A stretch of DNA of 24,839 bases from Selenomonadaceae bacterium (GTDB taxonomy: Bacteria; Bacillota; Negativicutes; Selenomonadales; Selenomonadaceae), in assembly GCA_017529085.1 (NCBI GenBank), contig JAFXOC010000341.1:1-24839 (forward strand). The letters run 5' to 3'. Numbering within the stretch: position 1 is the stretch's first letter; the number at the start of each line of letters is the position of its first letter. The notes below the pieces were generated by a model. It had not been told where the DNA came from and did no database searches. It saw only the letters and a list, made by a program, of their open reading frames with translations. Made by a program: the position numbers and the translations under genes. Below are positions 6,825-14,453 of this stretch, piece by piece.

Positions 6825-6958
6825 GATATGAGGATAATTTTTTACGGTCAACGACAAGAGATTTTGTATTTTTGTTCGCAGCCCTAAAGGCGGAGAACTA
6901 AAGATAAGTACAAATATTTTTTCGTTTACAACATTTAAATTTAAGAGAGGTGAGAAGG

Positions 6959-7564
6959 ATGAGAACTTCAAATGATGGTGAGGTAGCGGTTTTGACGCGC
7001 GAGCTCATGAAGGTTTTTTTTGAAAAGAACGATTTGTTTTCCTTCGCGCTTCGATTTGCGGACGACGTGGTATATGCGAGCGCCGGACATTGCCCGCCTG
7101 TCCACGGAAAAGACGGGGTTACCAGGGCATTTAAATCGGCTGTGCCTGTTCCGTGCGCGATTGAAAGCGAAACCTGCGAAGAAAAAATTCTGGACGAAAA
7201 GTACGCCGTAGCTTTTTACCAAGCGGAACTTACTTTAGATAAGATGAGAAAACGCATAAAATCAAATCTGGTCTATCGTAAGAACAGCGAAGGTTCGTGG
7301 GAAATCATAGCTTTGTCTTTTTCGATTCCGTCACTAAAGCTTAGCTCCAATATTTTCCCCATAGAGCGCAAAATGCTTCGCAGCGAAAAGCAAAAAGAAC
7401 GGGAAGAAATGCTTATAGAATTTCTCCTTGAAGGACTTAGCAACAAAGAGATTGCAAAGAGATTTTCTCTTGCGGAAATCACAATAAAAAAAGCGCTTTC
7501 TAAGATTTACCAACGTTACGAGGTAAAAAACCGCGTTGAGCTTTTAAAGAAAATATCATCATAG
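6959..7564 (+). CDS. NTF2-like (SnoaL-type) sensor with LuxR-type helix-turn-helix
   Basis: The first 115 residues look like an NTF2/SnoaL-like ligand-binding fold: VAVLTRELMKVFFEKND helix, FADDVVYASAGHCPP, VTRAFKSAVP, and the closing strands YAVAFYQAELTL and GSWEIIALSF. The last 60 residues are a LuxR/GerE helix-turn-helix: EMLIEFLLEGLSNKEIAKRF followed by SLAEITIKKALSKIYQRYEV and NRVELLKK. It should be a cytoplasmic one-component transcriptional regulator; the ligand is unknown. A GTG at 6950 is in frame but lies in the ribosome-binding site. The ATG at 6959 has GAGAGG eight bases upstream. It is monocistronic, with a promoter 130 bases upstream and a terminator just after its stop. Confidence 0.8.
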   Translation: MRTSNDGEVAVLTRELMKVFFEKNDLFSFALRFADDVVYASAGHCPPVHGKDGVTRAFKSAVPVPCAIESETCEEKILDEKYAVAFYQAELTLDKMRKRIKSNLVYRKNSEGSWEIIALSFSIPSLKLSSNIFPIERKMLRSEKQKEREEMLIEFLLEGLSNKEIAKRFSLAEITIKKALSKIYQRYEVKNRVELLKKISS

Positions 7565-7569
7565 AAAAC

Positions 7570-7600
7570 AAGGGCGAATTGAATTTATCAAAACGCCCTT
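7570..7600 (+). terminator. Hairpin terminator after the LuxR-type gene
   Basis: AAGGGCG (7570-7576) pairs with CGCCCTT (7594-7600). An inner TTGA/TCAA stem lies across a symmetric AA/AA loop, and TTATTTTG follows. It begins six bases after the stop codon. The T-run is interrupted, so strength is moderate. Confidence 0.65.
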
Positions 7601-7632
7601 ATTTTGTCGGCATCTCTAAAAACTTATTTTAA

Positions 7633-7663
7633 TAGCTCCCCGCCCCGAAGGGGCGGGGAGCTA
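7633..7663 (+). repeat. Perfect 14-bp GAA-loop palindrome
   Basis: TAGCTCCCCGCCCC (7633-7646), loop GAA, GGGGCGGGGAGCTA (7650-7663). It has the same GAA loop and GC-rich arms as the element at 6576-6610 and is not followed by a T-run. It is the main feature of the gap 7601-7760. Confidence 0.65.
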
Positions 7664-7760
7664 TGAGAAAAATCAAGCGGTTTTTGAGGTCGCCTTATAT
7701 TTTTTCTCTTATTTTGCGTAACATGCAGGAATTTACAAGAATTTTGGAGAATATACGTTT

Positions 7761-7997
7761 ATGAGTGTTTTTCAAAAGAAAGCGGGGATATTGATGAACG
7801 AAAAAGAACTTACCTCCTTGGTGGAAGCGAAAATGAAAGAGGCGTATGACTCAGCCGAGCATCCCAAGAAGTTTTTTCTCACAGAAAACGGCAGAGGTGT
7901 AGTTGACGGCGGCGAAATGTATAATGCGTTGCTCTCAGATATGATGGAGATTATGAAAAAAACCTTAGTAGGGGTTATGAAAGAGTGCAAGAAATAA
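7761..7997 (+). CDS. Small hypothetical protein (67-78 residues)
   Basis: I do not recognise this protein. It is charged and largely helical: ELTSLVEAKMKEAYDSAEH, a short strand-rich middle KKFFLTENGRGVVDGGEMY, then NALLSDMMEIMKKTLVGVMK. There is no signal peptide or membrane segment. Two starts are possible: ATG 7761 with TTGGAG 11 bases upstream, or ATG 7794 with GGGGA at closer spacing, giving 67 residues (MNEKELTSLVEAK ...). The well-formed terminator directly after the stop supports a real gene. Confidence 0.6.
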   Translation: MSVFQKKAGILMNEKELTSLVEAKMKEAYDSAEHPKKFFLTENGRGVVDGGEMYNALLSDMMEIMKKTLVGVMKECKK

Positions 7998-8031
7998 CAA
8001 AAAGCCTTCGCGGTTGCGGAGGCTTTTTGTG
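7997..8031 (+). terminator. Strong rho-independent terminator
   Basis: ACAAAAAGCCTTCGC, loop GGTT, GCGGAGGCTTTTTGT forms a 15-bp stem with one or two mismatched positions and a T-run in the 3' arm. It overlaps the stop codon of the small hypothetical gene and could act in both directions. Confidence 0.85.
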
Positions 8032-8048
8032 TTTCAAATAATTTCGAT

Positions 8049-8078
8049 TTGACAAATATGCCTCATATATACTAAAAT
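8049..8078 (+). promoter_or_regulatory. Promoter of aroF
   Basis: A consensus TTGACA (8049-8054) and TAAAAT (8073-8078) are 18 bases apart, about 50 bases before the aroF start. The GCGCATATTTCGCG stretch just after it (about 8087-8100) is a weak palindrome that might be an operator. I see no T-box or riboswitch. Confidence 0.6.
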
Positions 8079-8126
8079 ACAAAAAGCGCATATTTCGCGT
8101 AAAATATATCGAATAAAGGTGATATT

Positions 8127-9149
8127 ATGGTTATAATAATGAATCCGGAGGCTAGCGAGAAGAATATCGAAGACGTTATTTCAGCCGTTAAAACTTCCGG
8201 GCTTGACGCTAAGGTTATGGAAGGCAGTCAACAGAAAATTATCGGCGTTATAGGCGATAAGACTCGTTTGGCCGCTGTTCCGATTGACGCTATGGACGGC
8301 GTTGAAAAAAGCGTCGCCATATCGAAAAGCTATAAGCTGGCAAGCCGCGAGTTTCACCCTCAAAACAGCGTAATAGACGTTGACGGCGTGAAAATCGGCG
8401 ACGGTCATCCCGTGGTTATGGCGGGACCTTGCGCGGTGGAGTCATTAGAACAGCTTCTTGAAATAGCGGAAGTTATAAAAAAGGGCGGCGCTGAATTTTT
8501 ACGCGGCGGCGCTTATAAACCCCGCACTTCCCCTTATTCATTCCAAGGCTTAGAGGAAAAAGGTCTTGAGTTTCTTCAAATAGCGAAGGAGCGCACCGGC
8601 TTAAAAATCGTCACGGAAATAACCGTGGTAGAAGCATTGGATAAAGTTTCTCAATACGCGGATATGCTTCAAATAGGCGCGCGGAATATGCAAAATTTCG
8701 GCTTGTTAAAAGAAGTGGGCAAATGCGGCAAACCCGTACTCCTAAAAAGAGGTCTCGCCGCAACCGTCGACGAATGGTTAAACGCCGCCGAATACATCAT
8801 GAGCGAAGGCAATTCTAACGTGGTGCTTTGCGAACGCGGCATTCGCACATACGAAACATATACCAGAAACACGCTTGACATTTCAGCCGTCGCCGCCGTG
8901 AAACATCTTTCGCATTTGCCGATAATAGTAGATCCAAGCCACGGCACCGGCAAATGGCGCATGGTGAAACCCATGGCGTTCGCCGCGATAGCCTCAGGCG
9001 CGGACGGGCTTATGATGGAAGTCCATACCAACCCCGCAAAAGCTCTCTCTGACGGTCCGCAATCCTTAACTCCCGAACACTACCAAAACATAATGGACGG
9101 CATAAACAAACTTTCGGGGTTCATGAAAAACGAAGGCTTGCTCAGGTGA
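8127..9149 (+). CDS. aroF: 3-deoxy-7-phosphoheptulonate (DAHP) synthase
   Basis: It condenses phosphoenolpyruvate with erythrose 4-phosphate, the first step of the shikimate pathway to aromatic amino acids. At 340 residues it is the type I-beta class with an N-terminal ferredoxin-like/ACT-like domain (MVIIMNPEASEKNIEDVISA, about 1-70), which often mediates feedback control. The barrel shows the family motifs VMAGPCAVES, FLRGGAYKPRTSPYSFQG, LQIGARNMQNFGLLKEVG, PVLLKRGLAAT, CERGIRTYE, IIVDPSHGTGK and GLMMEVHTNP, so catalytic and metal-binding residues appear intact. AAAGGTGAT precedes the ATG. Its end overlaps the convergent helicase gene by eight bases and no terminator separates them. No other shikimate gene is in the window. 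Confidence 0.95.
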   Translation: MVIIMNPEASEKNIEDVISAVKTSGLDAKVMEGSQQKIIGVIGDKTRLAAVPIDAMDGVEKSVAISKSYKLASREFHPQNSVIDVDGVKIGDGHPVVMAGPCAVESLEQLLEIAEVIKKGGAEFLRGGAYKPRTSPYSFQGLEEKGLEFLQIAKERTGLKIVTEITVVEALDKVSQYADMLQIGARNMQNFGLLKEVGKCGKPVLLKRGLAATVDEWLNAAEYIMSEGNSNVVLCERGIRTYETYTRNTLDISAVAAVKHLSHLPIIVDPSHGTGKWRMVKPMAFAAIASGADGLMMEVHTNPAKALSDGPQSLTPEHYQNIMDGINKLSGFMKNEGLLR

Positions 9150-11415
9150 TGCCGCTCAATATCTCTTTCTTCACCTTCTCCGACCCAAAAACCTCATCGT
9201 AAAACCCAATCGAATTTTTGTACCTTGCCTCAAACTTCTTCTTCCCAACGGTAAAAAATTCCGTTAAAACTTCGTATCTTAACAACAGCGCCTCAATAAA
9301 ATCCTGCGGCGCTGTACTTTTTGCCCTAAGCATCAAATCTACCGCGTTTTGCCTACTTTTTCCCTGATTTTTCCATTTGGGGCTTAATTTATAATAATTC
9401 TCAATAGCTTCGCTATAACGCTTCTCACTCTCTAAAATCTTGCCGCGCAGATAATATACGGTTTCATCGTTTGGCAGGATCTCTTCATATATTCTGAGCG
9501 CCAGCTTATATTGCCCATAATCTATGGCATCCCTTGCCACCGCCATTTTTTCCTCAGTGGTTATTTCGCTTGAAATCAGATTTTTTACGTATGAAATAAA
9601 GTTTCCGGAAAAACCCGTTTTTTCGCCGTATAAATCTTCGCATTCCTCTATAATCTTATCTTTCGCAGCCTTTTTAAACAGCGCCGAAAGCGACTCGTCT
9701 TCTTCTATCAACTCGTCGTAAATCAGGAGGATATTTGAAGACCTCGTCACCCCCACATAAAAATACTTTAGCGCCAGCTGAAAATCTTCGCCCGCGTCTT
9801 TCATCAGATTATACGCCAAAACCGCAGGGTATTCCATGCCTTTACATTCCACAACGTCCGCCGCAAATTCGTTGTCCGCCTCTTTGTTTGCCGTAATAAG
9901 CTGTAGATCCGCCGCAGAAATTCCCTTTAATATCTTTTCAACGGCTTTTTTGTTTTTCTTGTTGGCGCGAATCCAGATAGGCTTTACCCCTTCCCTTTGC
10001 AACACCGGCGATTCTATCTCCATAAGCTCGCTCTGTTTCAAGGAAAGGGAGTTGTTATCCCTGAAAAATGTTATCAAGGCGTTCTGAAAAGCTATTACTT
10101 TTTTGGTAGACCTAAAATTGCAGTTTAAATACCTGGCTCTAAGCCCGTCTTCGTTTACGTTTCTCCCCCAAGCCTTGTCAAGCTTGTTTGCAAGGGTACG
10201 CAAACTTCCCTCTTTGAACCAAACGGGCTGCACCATTTGGCAGCGATCCGAGGCAAAAACCCTAGACTCTGCCTTCGTTAAGACAAGCAAAATCGCCAAT
10301 GTTTGCTTTTGCGTCAAATCTTGACATTCATCCAAAAAAAACGCTTTGTATTCCGGCGCGACAATATCGGACTCTATCAGCATTTCGGCTGCGTCGTTGT
10401 CGTCAAAGTACTTGTAAAGCGTCAAGCTGTTCTTATATTTCTCGTACACCTCAAGCACGGCTTTATAAGGCAAGTAACGTTTCTCCCCGTACAGCTCGTG
10501 AAGTTTGGCGTATTCGTCTTCGCTTATAATCTTCGGCAACTTAACCTTATCTTTCAAATTCAAGTCAAAAGGCAACGCTCCGCGCAAAAAACCGTGAATT
10601 TCTCGCCAATACGCAGAGCAATCCCTCATATTTCCCTTTATCTTCTTAACCCAAAAGTTTTTGAAAAAGTCAAAACTCTCCTTGGAAGTCAAAAAAGAAT
10701 AATCCGCCAACTCAGGATAGGCTTTTTCCAAATACTCGGCAAAGAAATCCCCTACAGCCATTATTTTTAAATTCGACTTAGAGGTTTTCTTCAGCTCGAT
10801 TTCAAATTCGTCGTAAAGCGAATAAGCGAGATTTTCACTCATAGTGAGGTATAACGCGTCGTTATCCTCTTTTTGCGTCTCCTCCGCAATCCACTTCATG
10901 CCGATAAGCGATTTCCCCGCTCCGGCGTTGCCCACAACGGACAAATTCAAGCTCTCGAACCTATTTGTCAAAATCTCCTCTTGAGCGTCCGACAATATAT
11001 AGTGTTCGGGAAGCGTCAAATATTTCGCGAGGGTAAGATTTTCCTCCGAATTAAATTCGCTTAAAAGTTTCTTAAACTCGTTTAAAGTATAATAAACCAA
11101 ACCCGCCCGCTTTTCCTGAAACCTGTCTATATCTTTTATCTGTCTGTCATGGTTGCTTAATTTCACGCAGGTCAGTATATTTTTTCCCAATACGAACGAA
11201 AACCTGCGTTTACGGAAGCGGTATTTAATAGCCGTTTTATTGCCTTCGCGCCGCAAAAACTTAACGCTTTTTCCCGCCGCCCGTATTTCGCCGTTTATGA
11301 TTCTTTCTATATACTCTAATTTTTTCAACATGGTTTTCACAAAACTTGTGGTATCGTTCTGCGAAACCTCCGTTAATATGCGTTTATCAAGTTGCACGCC
11401 TAAAATTTTCTTCAT
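9142..11415 (-). CDS. Superfamily 1 (UvrD/Rep-like) helicase with RelE-like N-terminal domain
   Basis: This 757-residue protein has SF1 helicase motifs in order: Walker A GNAGAGKS (162-169), Walker B/DExQ FFLDECQDLT (about 360-368), a motif III-like ASDRCQMVQP, NFRS (433-436, motif IV), CKGMEYPAVLAYNL (motif V) and YFYVGVTRSS (motif VI). Residues 20-100 resemble the RelE/ParE toxin fold: a helix pair, RAAGKSVKFLRREGNKTAIK, strands RFRKRRFSFVLGKNILTCVK, then LSNHDRQIKD, comparable to the 'HHDEAY' ending of such domains. SF1 proteins with that N-terminus are known. Residues about 635-700 look TPR-like. The ATG at 11415 has AAGGA seven bases upstream. It is monocistronic with its own promoter. 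A stress or defence role is possible, but the substrate is unknown. Confidence 0.8.
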   Translation of the reverse strand: MKKILGVQLDKRILTEVSQNDTTSFVKTMLKKLEYIERIINGEIRAAGKSVKFLRREGNKTAIKYRFRKRRFSFVLGKNILTCVKLSNHDRQIKDIDRFQEKRAGLVYYTLNEFKKLLSEFNSEENLTLAKYLTLPEHYILSDAQEEILTNRFESLNLSVVGNAGAGKSLIGMKWIAEETQKEDNDALYLTMSENLAYSLYDEFEIELKKTSKSNLKIMAVGDFFAEYLEKAYPELADYSFLTSKESFDFFKNFWVKKIKGNMRDCSAYWREIHGFLRGALPFDLNLKDKVKLPKIISEDEYAKLHELYGEKRYLPYKAVLEVYEKYKNSLTLYKYFDDNDAAEMLIESDIVAPEYKAFFLDECQDLTQKQTLAILLVLTKAESRVFASDRCQMVQPVWFKEGSLRTLANKLDKAWGRNVNEDGLRARYLNCNFRSTKKVIAFQNALITFFRDNNSLSLKQSELMEIESPVLQREGVKPIWIRANKKNKKAVEKILKGISAADLQLITANKEADNEFAADVVECKGMEYPAVLAYNLMKDAGEDFQLALKYFYVGVTRSSNILLIYDELIEEDESLSALFKKAAKDKIIEECEDLYGEKTGFSGNFISYVKNLISSEITTEEKMAVARDAIDYGQYKLALRIYEEILPNDETVYYLRGKILESEKRYSEAIENYYKLSPKWKNQGKSRQNAVDLMLRAKSTAPQDFIEALLLRYEVLTEFFTVGKKKFEARYKNSIGFYDEVFGSEKVKKEILSGIT

Positions 11416-11548
11416 AGTCTTTTCCTTGGGGCGTCGCCCAATACCTTTTATACCTCGTTTTTTACTTGTTAAAGGTGCCTCACTTAGCCTCGTCGTATCC
11501 GCTTTGAGTACATTTCAAACCCTCGCCTTTTGTGGAATATTTACGTTT

Positions 11549-11577
11549 ATTATACGGTACATTGCTATAAAAAACAA
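11549..11577 (-). promoter_or_regulatory. Promoter of the SF1 helicase gene
   Basis: Minus strand TTGTTT (11577-11572) and TATAAT (11554-11549) are 17 bases apart. The leader of about 125 bases before the helicase start contains a nine-codon frame with a ribosome-binding site (11513-11484). Confidence 0.55.
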
Positions 11578-11606
11578 GGCGGAATAAAAAGCCGTACATA
11601 TAAAAG

Positions 11607-11628
11607 TTTATTGTTACTATTCACGGGT
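11607..11628 (+). repeat. 22-bp terminal inverted repeat, left copy, upstream of the uvrA-like gene
   Basis: The sequence TTTATTGTTACTATTCACGG plus GT matches the reverse complement of 14323-14344 at 21 of 22 positions. It ends at the start of the TAGGAG ribosome-binding region of the uvrA-like gene. A shorter third copy lies at 14185-14200. Confidence 0.75.
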
Positions 11629-11643
11629 TAGGAGTAAAATTGT

Positions 11644-14157
11644 ATGAAGCAAAATAACAATACACCCAAATGTATAAAAATTCGCGGCGCAAGGGTGCAT
11701 AATCTCAAAAACATAAATGTTGATATACCTCTCGGTAAAATAGTTGGCATTTGCGGCGTGTCCGGCTCCGGCAAATCCTCGCTCGCGCTTGGCGTACTAT
11801 ATTCGGAAGGCTCTAGGCGTTATTTGGATTCTCTTTCCACTTATACGAGAAGACGGATGACTTTTTCGGCTAAAGCAGATGTGGACGAAGTGTTATATGT
11901 CCCCGCAGCCCTCGCCTTGCGCCAAAGACCCGGCGTACCCGGTATTCGTTCTACTTTTGGCACGGGAACGGAACTTTTGAACAGTTTGCGGCTTATGTTC
12001 TCAAGGCTCGCCAATCATCGTTGCCCAAACGGACACTATCTCCCGCCGACGCTTTCGGTGGCGGCGGAACAGGAACTTATCTGCCCGAAATGCGGCGAAC
12101 ATTTCTACGGTCCCGGCGCTGAGGAATTGGCGTTTAACAGCCAAGGCGCTTGCGAACATTGCGGCGGCGCGGGAACTGTGCGAACCGTTGACGAATCCAC
12201 GCTTGTCCCCGATGAATCTCTGACGATAGACGAAGGGGCTGTGCTTCCTTGGCAAACCCTTATGTGGTCGTTGATGAAAGATATAGCCAGAGAATTAGGC
12301 GTGCGGACGAATGTGCCTTTTCGAGAATTGACACAGAAGGAACGCGACATCGTTTTTCGCGGCGATGCCGTAAAACATCACATGATTTACCAAAACAAAA
12401 CCAGCGGCGCAGCGGGAGAGATGGATTTTACATACTTCAACGCCGTCTACACCGTAGAAAACGCCCTCGCCAAAGTCAAGGACGAGAAGGGCATGAAACG
12501 TGTGGAGAAATTTTTAAAAGAAGAAGTTTGTCCCAAATGCAATGGTACAAGGCTGTCTGAAGCCGCAAGGTTTCCGCTTGTTCGCGGTAGTTCTCTTGCC
12601 GAGGCCACACAAATGACCTTGACGGCTCTATCGGATTGGGTTGCCGGTGTTCCCGATTCTCTGCCAAAGGAAATGCGCGCTATGGCGAAAAGTATTTGCG
12701 AATCCTTTGATATTGTTGCAAAACGGCTTATGGATTTAGGGCTTGGCTATCTTACTCTTGACCGCGCTTCCTCCACTCTTTCTACCGGCGAACGTCAGCG
12801 TATGCAGCTTGCCCGCGCGGTACGAAATCGTACAACGGGGGTGCTCTATGTGTTGGACGAGCCGTCTATCGGTCTGCATCCCTCAAATATAGTAGGACTA
12901 AAGGGAGTTATGCGAGATCTTATCGCGGACGGGAACTCTATCCTTCTTGTTGACCACGAAACAGAAATTCTGAAAGAAGCGGACTGGATTATCGAGATGG
13001 GGCAGGGAGCGGGAGCAAACGGCGGTGCTGTTATTGCCGAAGGTACAACGGAAAGCATAAAAAAGAATAGTAATTCGCTGATTGCTCCGTTTTTGTCAAA
13101 TACGGCGAATGTATCCGTAAGAAATCCGACCTCTTGGAAAGAAATGTTTGACGACGGAAAAATTCACATGGAAACAACGGCTATTCACACGGTTAAGCCT
13201 CTCATTGTGGATATTCCCAAAGGAAAATTAACCGTCGTCACGGGCGTATCCGGCTCGGGCAAGACTACGCTTATTTTGGAGAGCCTTGTGCCGGGACTTG
13301 AGGCGTATATTGCCAAAATTTCTTTGCCCAAGCATATTCTATCAATTCAAGCGGAAAACATAAAGCACGTCAAGTTGATAGACGCTACCCCTATTGGCAT
13401 AAATATTCGCTCTACGGTTGCCACTTACGCCAACGTCCACGATGAACTCAGGAAAATCTACGCCCGTTCTGCCGTAGCCAAAGCAAAAGGTTACAAAGCG
13501 GGAGATTTTTCGTACAACACGGGAAAACTTCGCTGTCCGACTTGCGATGGGACGGGCGCAATCAGTCTTGACGTGCAATTTCTCCCGGACGTTGATATTA
13601 CCTGTCCGGATTGTCATGGTTCTCGTTACGGAAAAGAGGCTTACGGCTTAAAATACGCCAATAAAACCGGACAATCTTGTTCTTTGCCGGAACTTATGGA
13701 TATGGACATAAATACGGCGTTAGAATTTTGCAAAGATATGAAAAACGTACATCAACGTCTTTTAGTATTGCAAAGTTTAGGACTAGGTTATCTGACACTT
13801 GGCGAGGAAACGCCGGGATTATCTGGCGGAGAGGCGCAACGATTGAAATTAGCAAGCGAAATGGGGCGCGCTCAAAATGATTCAGTATTTGTATTTGACG
13901 AGCCGACTATAGGCTTGCACCCTCTTGACGTACAGTCGCTTCTCAAAGTCTTTGTGTCGCTTATGGAACAAGGAGCGACCGTCATAGTAATCGAGCATGA
14001 TTTAGACGTAATAAGAAACGCCGATTATATCATAGATATGGGTCCATACGGAGGCGAAGCGGGCGGGAAAATTGTGGCAATGGGTACGCCGAAAATGGTA
14101 AGTGAAAATGAGGAAAGTATAACGGGAAAATTTATTAGAAAATACTATGAAATTTGA
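11644..14157 (+). CDS. UvrA-family ABC ATPase lacking the UvrB-binding domain (UvrA2-like)
   Basis: Two ABC ATPase halves are intact: GVSGSGKSSLA and GVSGSGKTTLI (Walker A), LSTGERQRMQLARAV and LSGGEAQRLKLASEM (signatures), VLDEPSIGLHP and VFDEPTIGLHP (Walker B). Zinc-binding cysteine pairs occur as CPKCGEHF/CEHCGGAG, CPKCNGTRL and CPTCDGTG/CPDCHGSR. At 837 residues it is about 100 shorter than housekeeping UvrA. The loss lies after SRLANHRCPNGHYL, where the UvrB-binding domain belongs, because the sequence goes almost straight to CPKCGEHF. Such paralogues bind DNA but probably do not load UvrB; some are linked to resistance to DNA-damaging antibiotics. TAGGAG precedes the ATG. The gene is bounded by 22-bp inverted repeats. 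Confidence 0.85.
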   Translation: MKQNNNTPKCIKIRGARVHNLKNINVDIPLGKIVGICGVSGSGKSSLALGVLYSEGSRRYLDSLSTYTRRRMTFSAKADVDEVLYVPAALALRQRPGVPGIRSTFGTGTELLNSLRLMFSRLANHRCPNGHYLPPTLSVAAEQELICPKCGEHFYGPGAEELAFNSQGACEHCGGAGTVRTVDESTLVPDESLTIDEGAVLPWQTLMWSLMKDIARELGVRTNVPFRELTQKERDIVFRGDAVKHHMIYQNKTSGAAGEMDFTYFNAVYTVENALAKVKDEKGMKRVEKFLKEEVCPKCNGTRLSEAARFPLVRGSSLAEATQMTLTALSDWVAGVPDSLPKEMRAMAKSICESFDIVAKRLMDLGLGYLTLDRASSTLSTGERQRMQLARAVRNRTTGVLYVLDEPSIGLHPSNIVGLKGVMRDLIADGNSILLVDHETEILKEADWIIEMGQGAGANGGAVIAEGTTESIKKNSNSLIAPFLSNTANVSVRNPTSWKEMFDDGKIHMETTAIHTVKPLIVDIPKGKLTVVTGVSGSGKTTLILESLVPGLEAYIAKISLPKHILSIQAENIKHVKLIDATPIGINIRSTVATYANVHDELRKIYARSAVAKAKGYKAGDFSYNTGKLRCPTCDGTGAISLDVQFLPDVDITCPDCHGSRYGKEAYGLKYANKTGQSCSLPELMDMDINTALEFCKDMKNVHQRLLVLQSLGLGYLTLGEETPGLSGGEAQRLKLASEMGRAQNDSVFVFDEPTIGLHPLDVQSLLKVFVSLMEQGATVIVIEHDLDVIRNADYIIDMGPYGGEAGGKIVAMGTPKMVSENEESITGKFIRKYYEI

Positions 14158-14248
14158 GTTGCATAAAAAAGCTTGTTTTTGACAGTTACTATTCACGAGT
14201 AATACAACACGGTGATGCGAAAGGCGAATTAGTGCCGTTCACAGATGA

Positions 14249-14275
14249 CCCCGCCACCGCTTCGCGGTGGCGGGG
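14249..14275 (+). repeat. Perfect 12-bp palindrome with TTC/GAA loop
   Basis: CCCCGCCACCGC, loop TTC, GCGGTGGCGGGG. On the minus strand the loop is GAA, as in the hairpins at 6576-6610 and 7633-7663. It belongs to the same class of short GC-rich palindromes and lies inside the MITE-like element. Confidence 0.65.
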
Positions 14276-14322
14276 TGGCAATGTTGCCTCGGGCGCGTAC
14301 CGGTTATAGGAGATAAAAGTGT

Positions 14323-14344
14323 ACCCGTGAATAGTTACAATAAA
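14323..14344 (-). repeat. 22-bp terminal inverted repeat, right copy
   Basis: The reverse complement of this block matches 11607-11628 at 21 of 22 positions. The pair encloses the uvrA-like gene and the MITE-like element, a unit of 2,738 bases. Confidence 0.75.
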
Positions 14345-14350
14345 TCAAGG

Positions 14351-14414
14351 CAGACAAAACAAAAAGCACGGAAAAGATTGACAGGACTATTGCCCTAATA
14401 ATCTTCTCCGTGCT
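14351..14414 (-). terminator. Terminator of the double-glycine-leader peptide gene
   Basis: On the minus strand AGCACGGAGAAGATT (14414-14400) pairs with AATCTTTTCCGTGCT (14379-14365) over 15 bases with one mismatch, followed by TTTTTGTTTTG. The position, 40 bases after the stop of the minus-strand gene, fits. Confidence 0.75.
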
Positions 14415-14453
14415 ATTCGTTTTGGAAATGATGCTGTTAAAAGCGTGTATAAA

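Larger units (their letters stand above)
14185..14344 (+). mobile_element. MITE-like element downstream of the uvrA-like gene
   Basis: GTTACTATTCACGAGT (14185-14200) faces its inverted partner ACCCGTGAATAGTTAC (14323-14338), 15 of 16 identical, enclosing about 120 bases without a gene. A GC-rich hairpin lies inside. No transposase is present. With the copy at 11607-11628, three copies of the end sequence surround the uvrA-like gene. I see no clear target-site duplication. Confidence 0.5.

Noticed and set aside
8079..8126. T-box or riboswitch in front of aroF
   Set aside because: The leader is under 50 bases and has no specifier or antiterminator structure.
10303..10770. 155-codon plus-strand frame inside the helicase gene
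   Set aside because: It lies antisense to a gene with complete helicase motifs and has no protein-like features.
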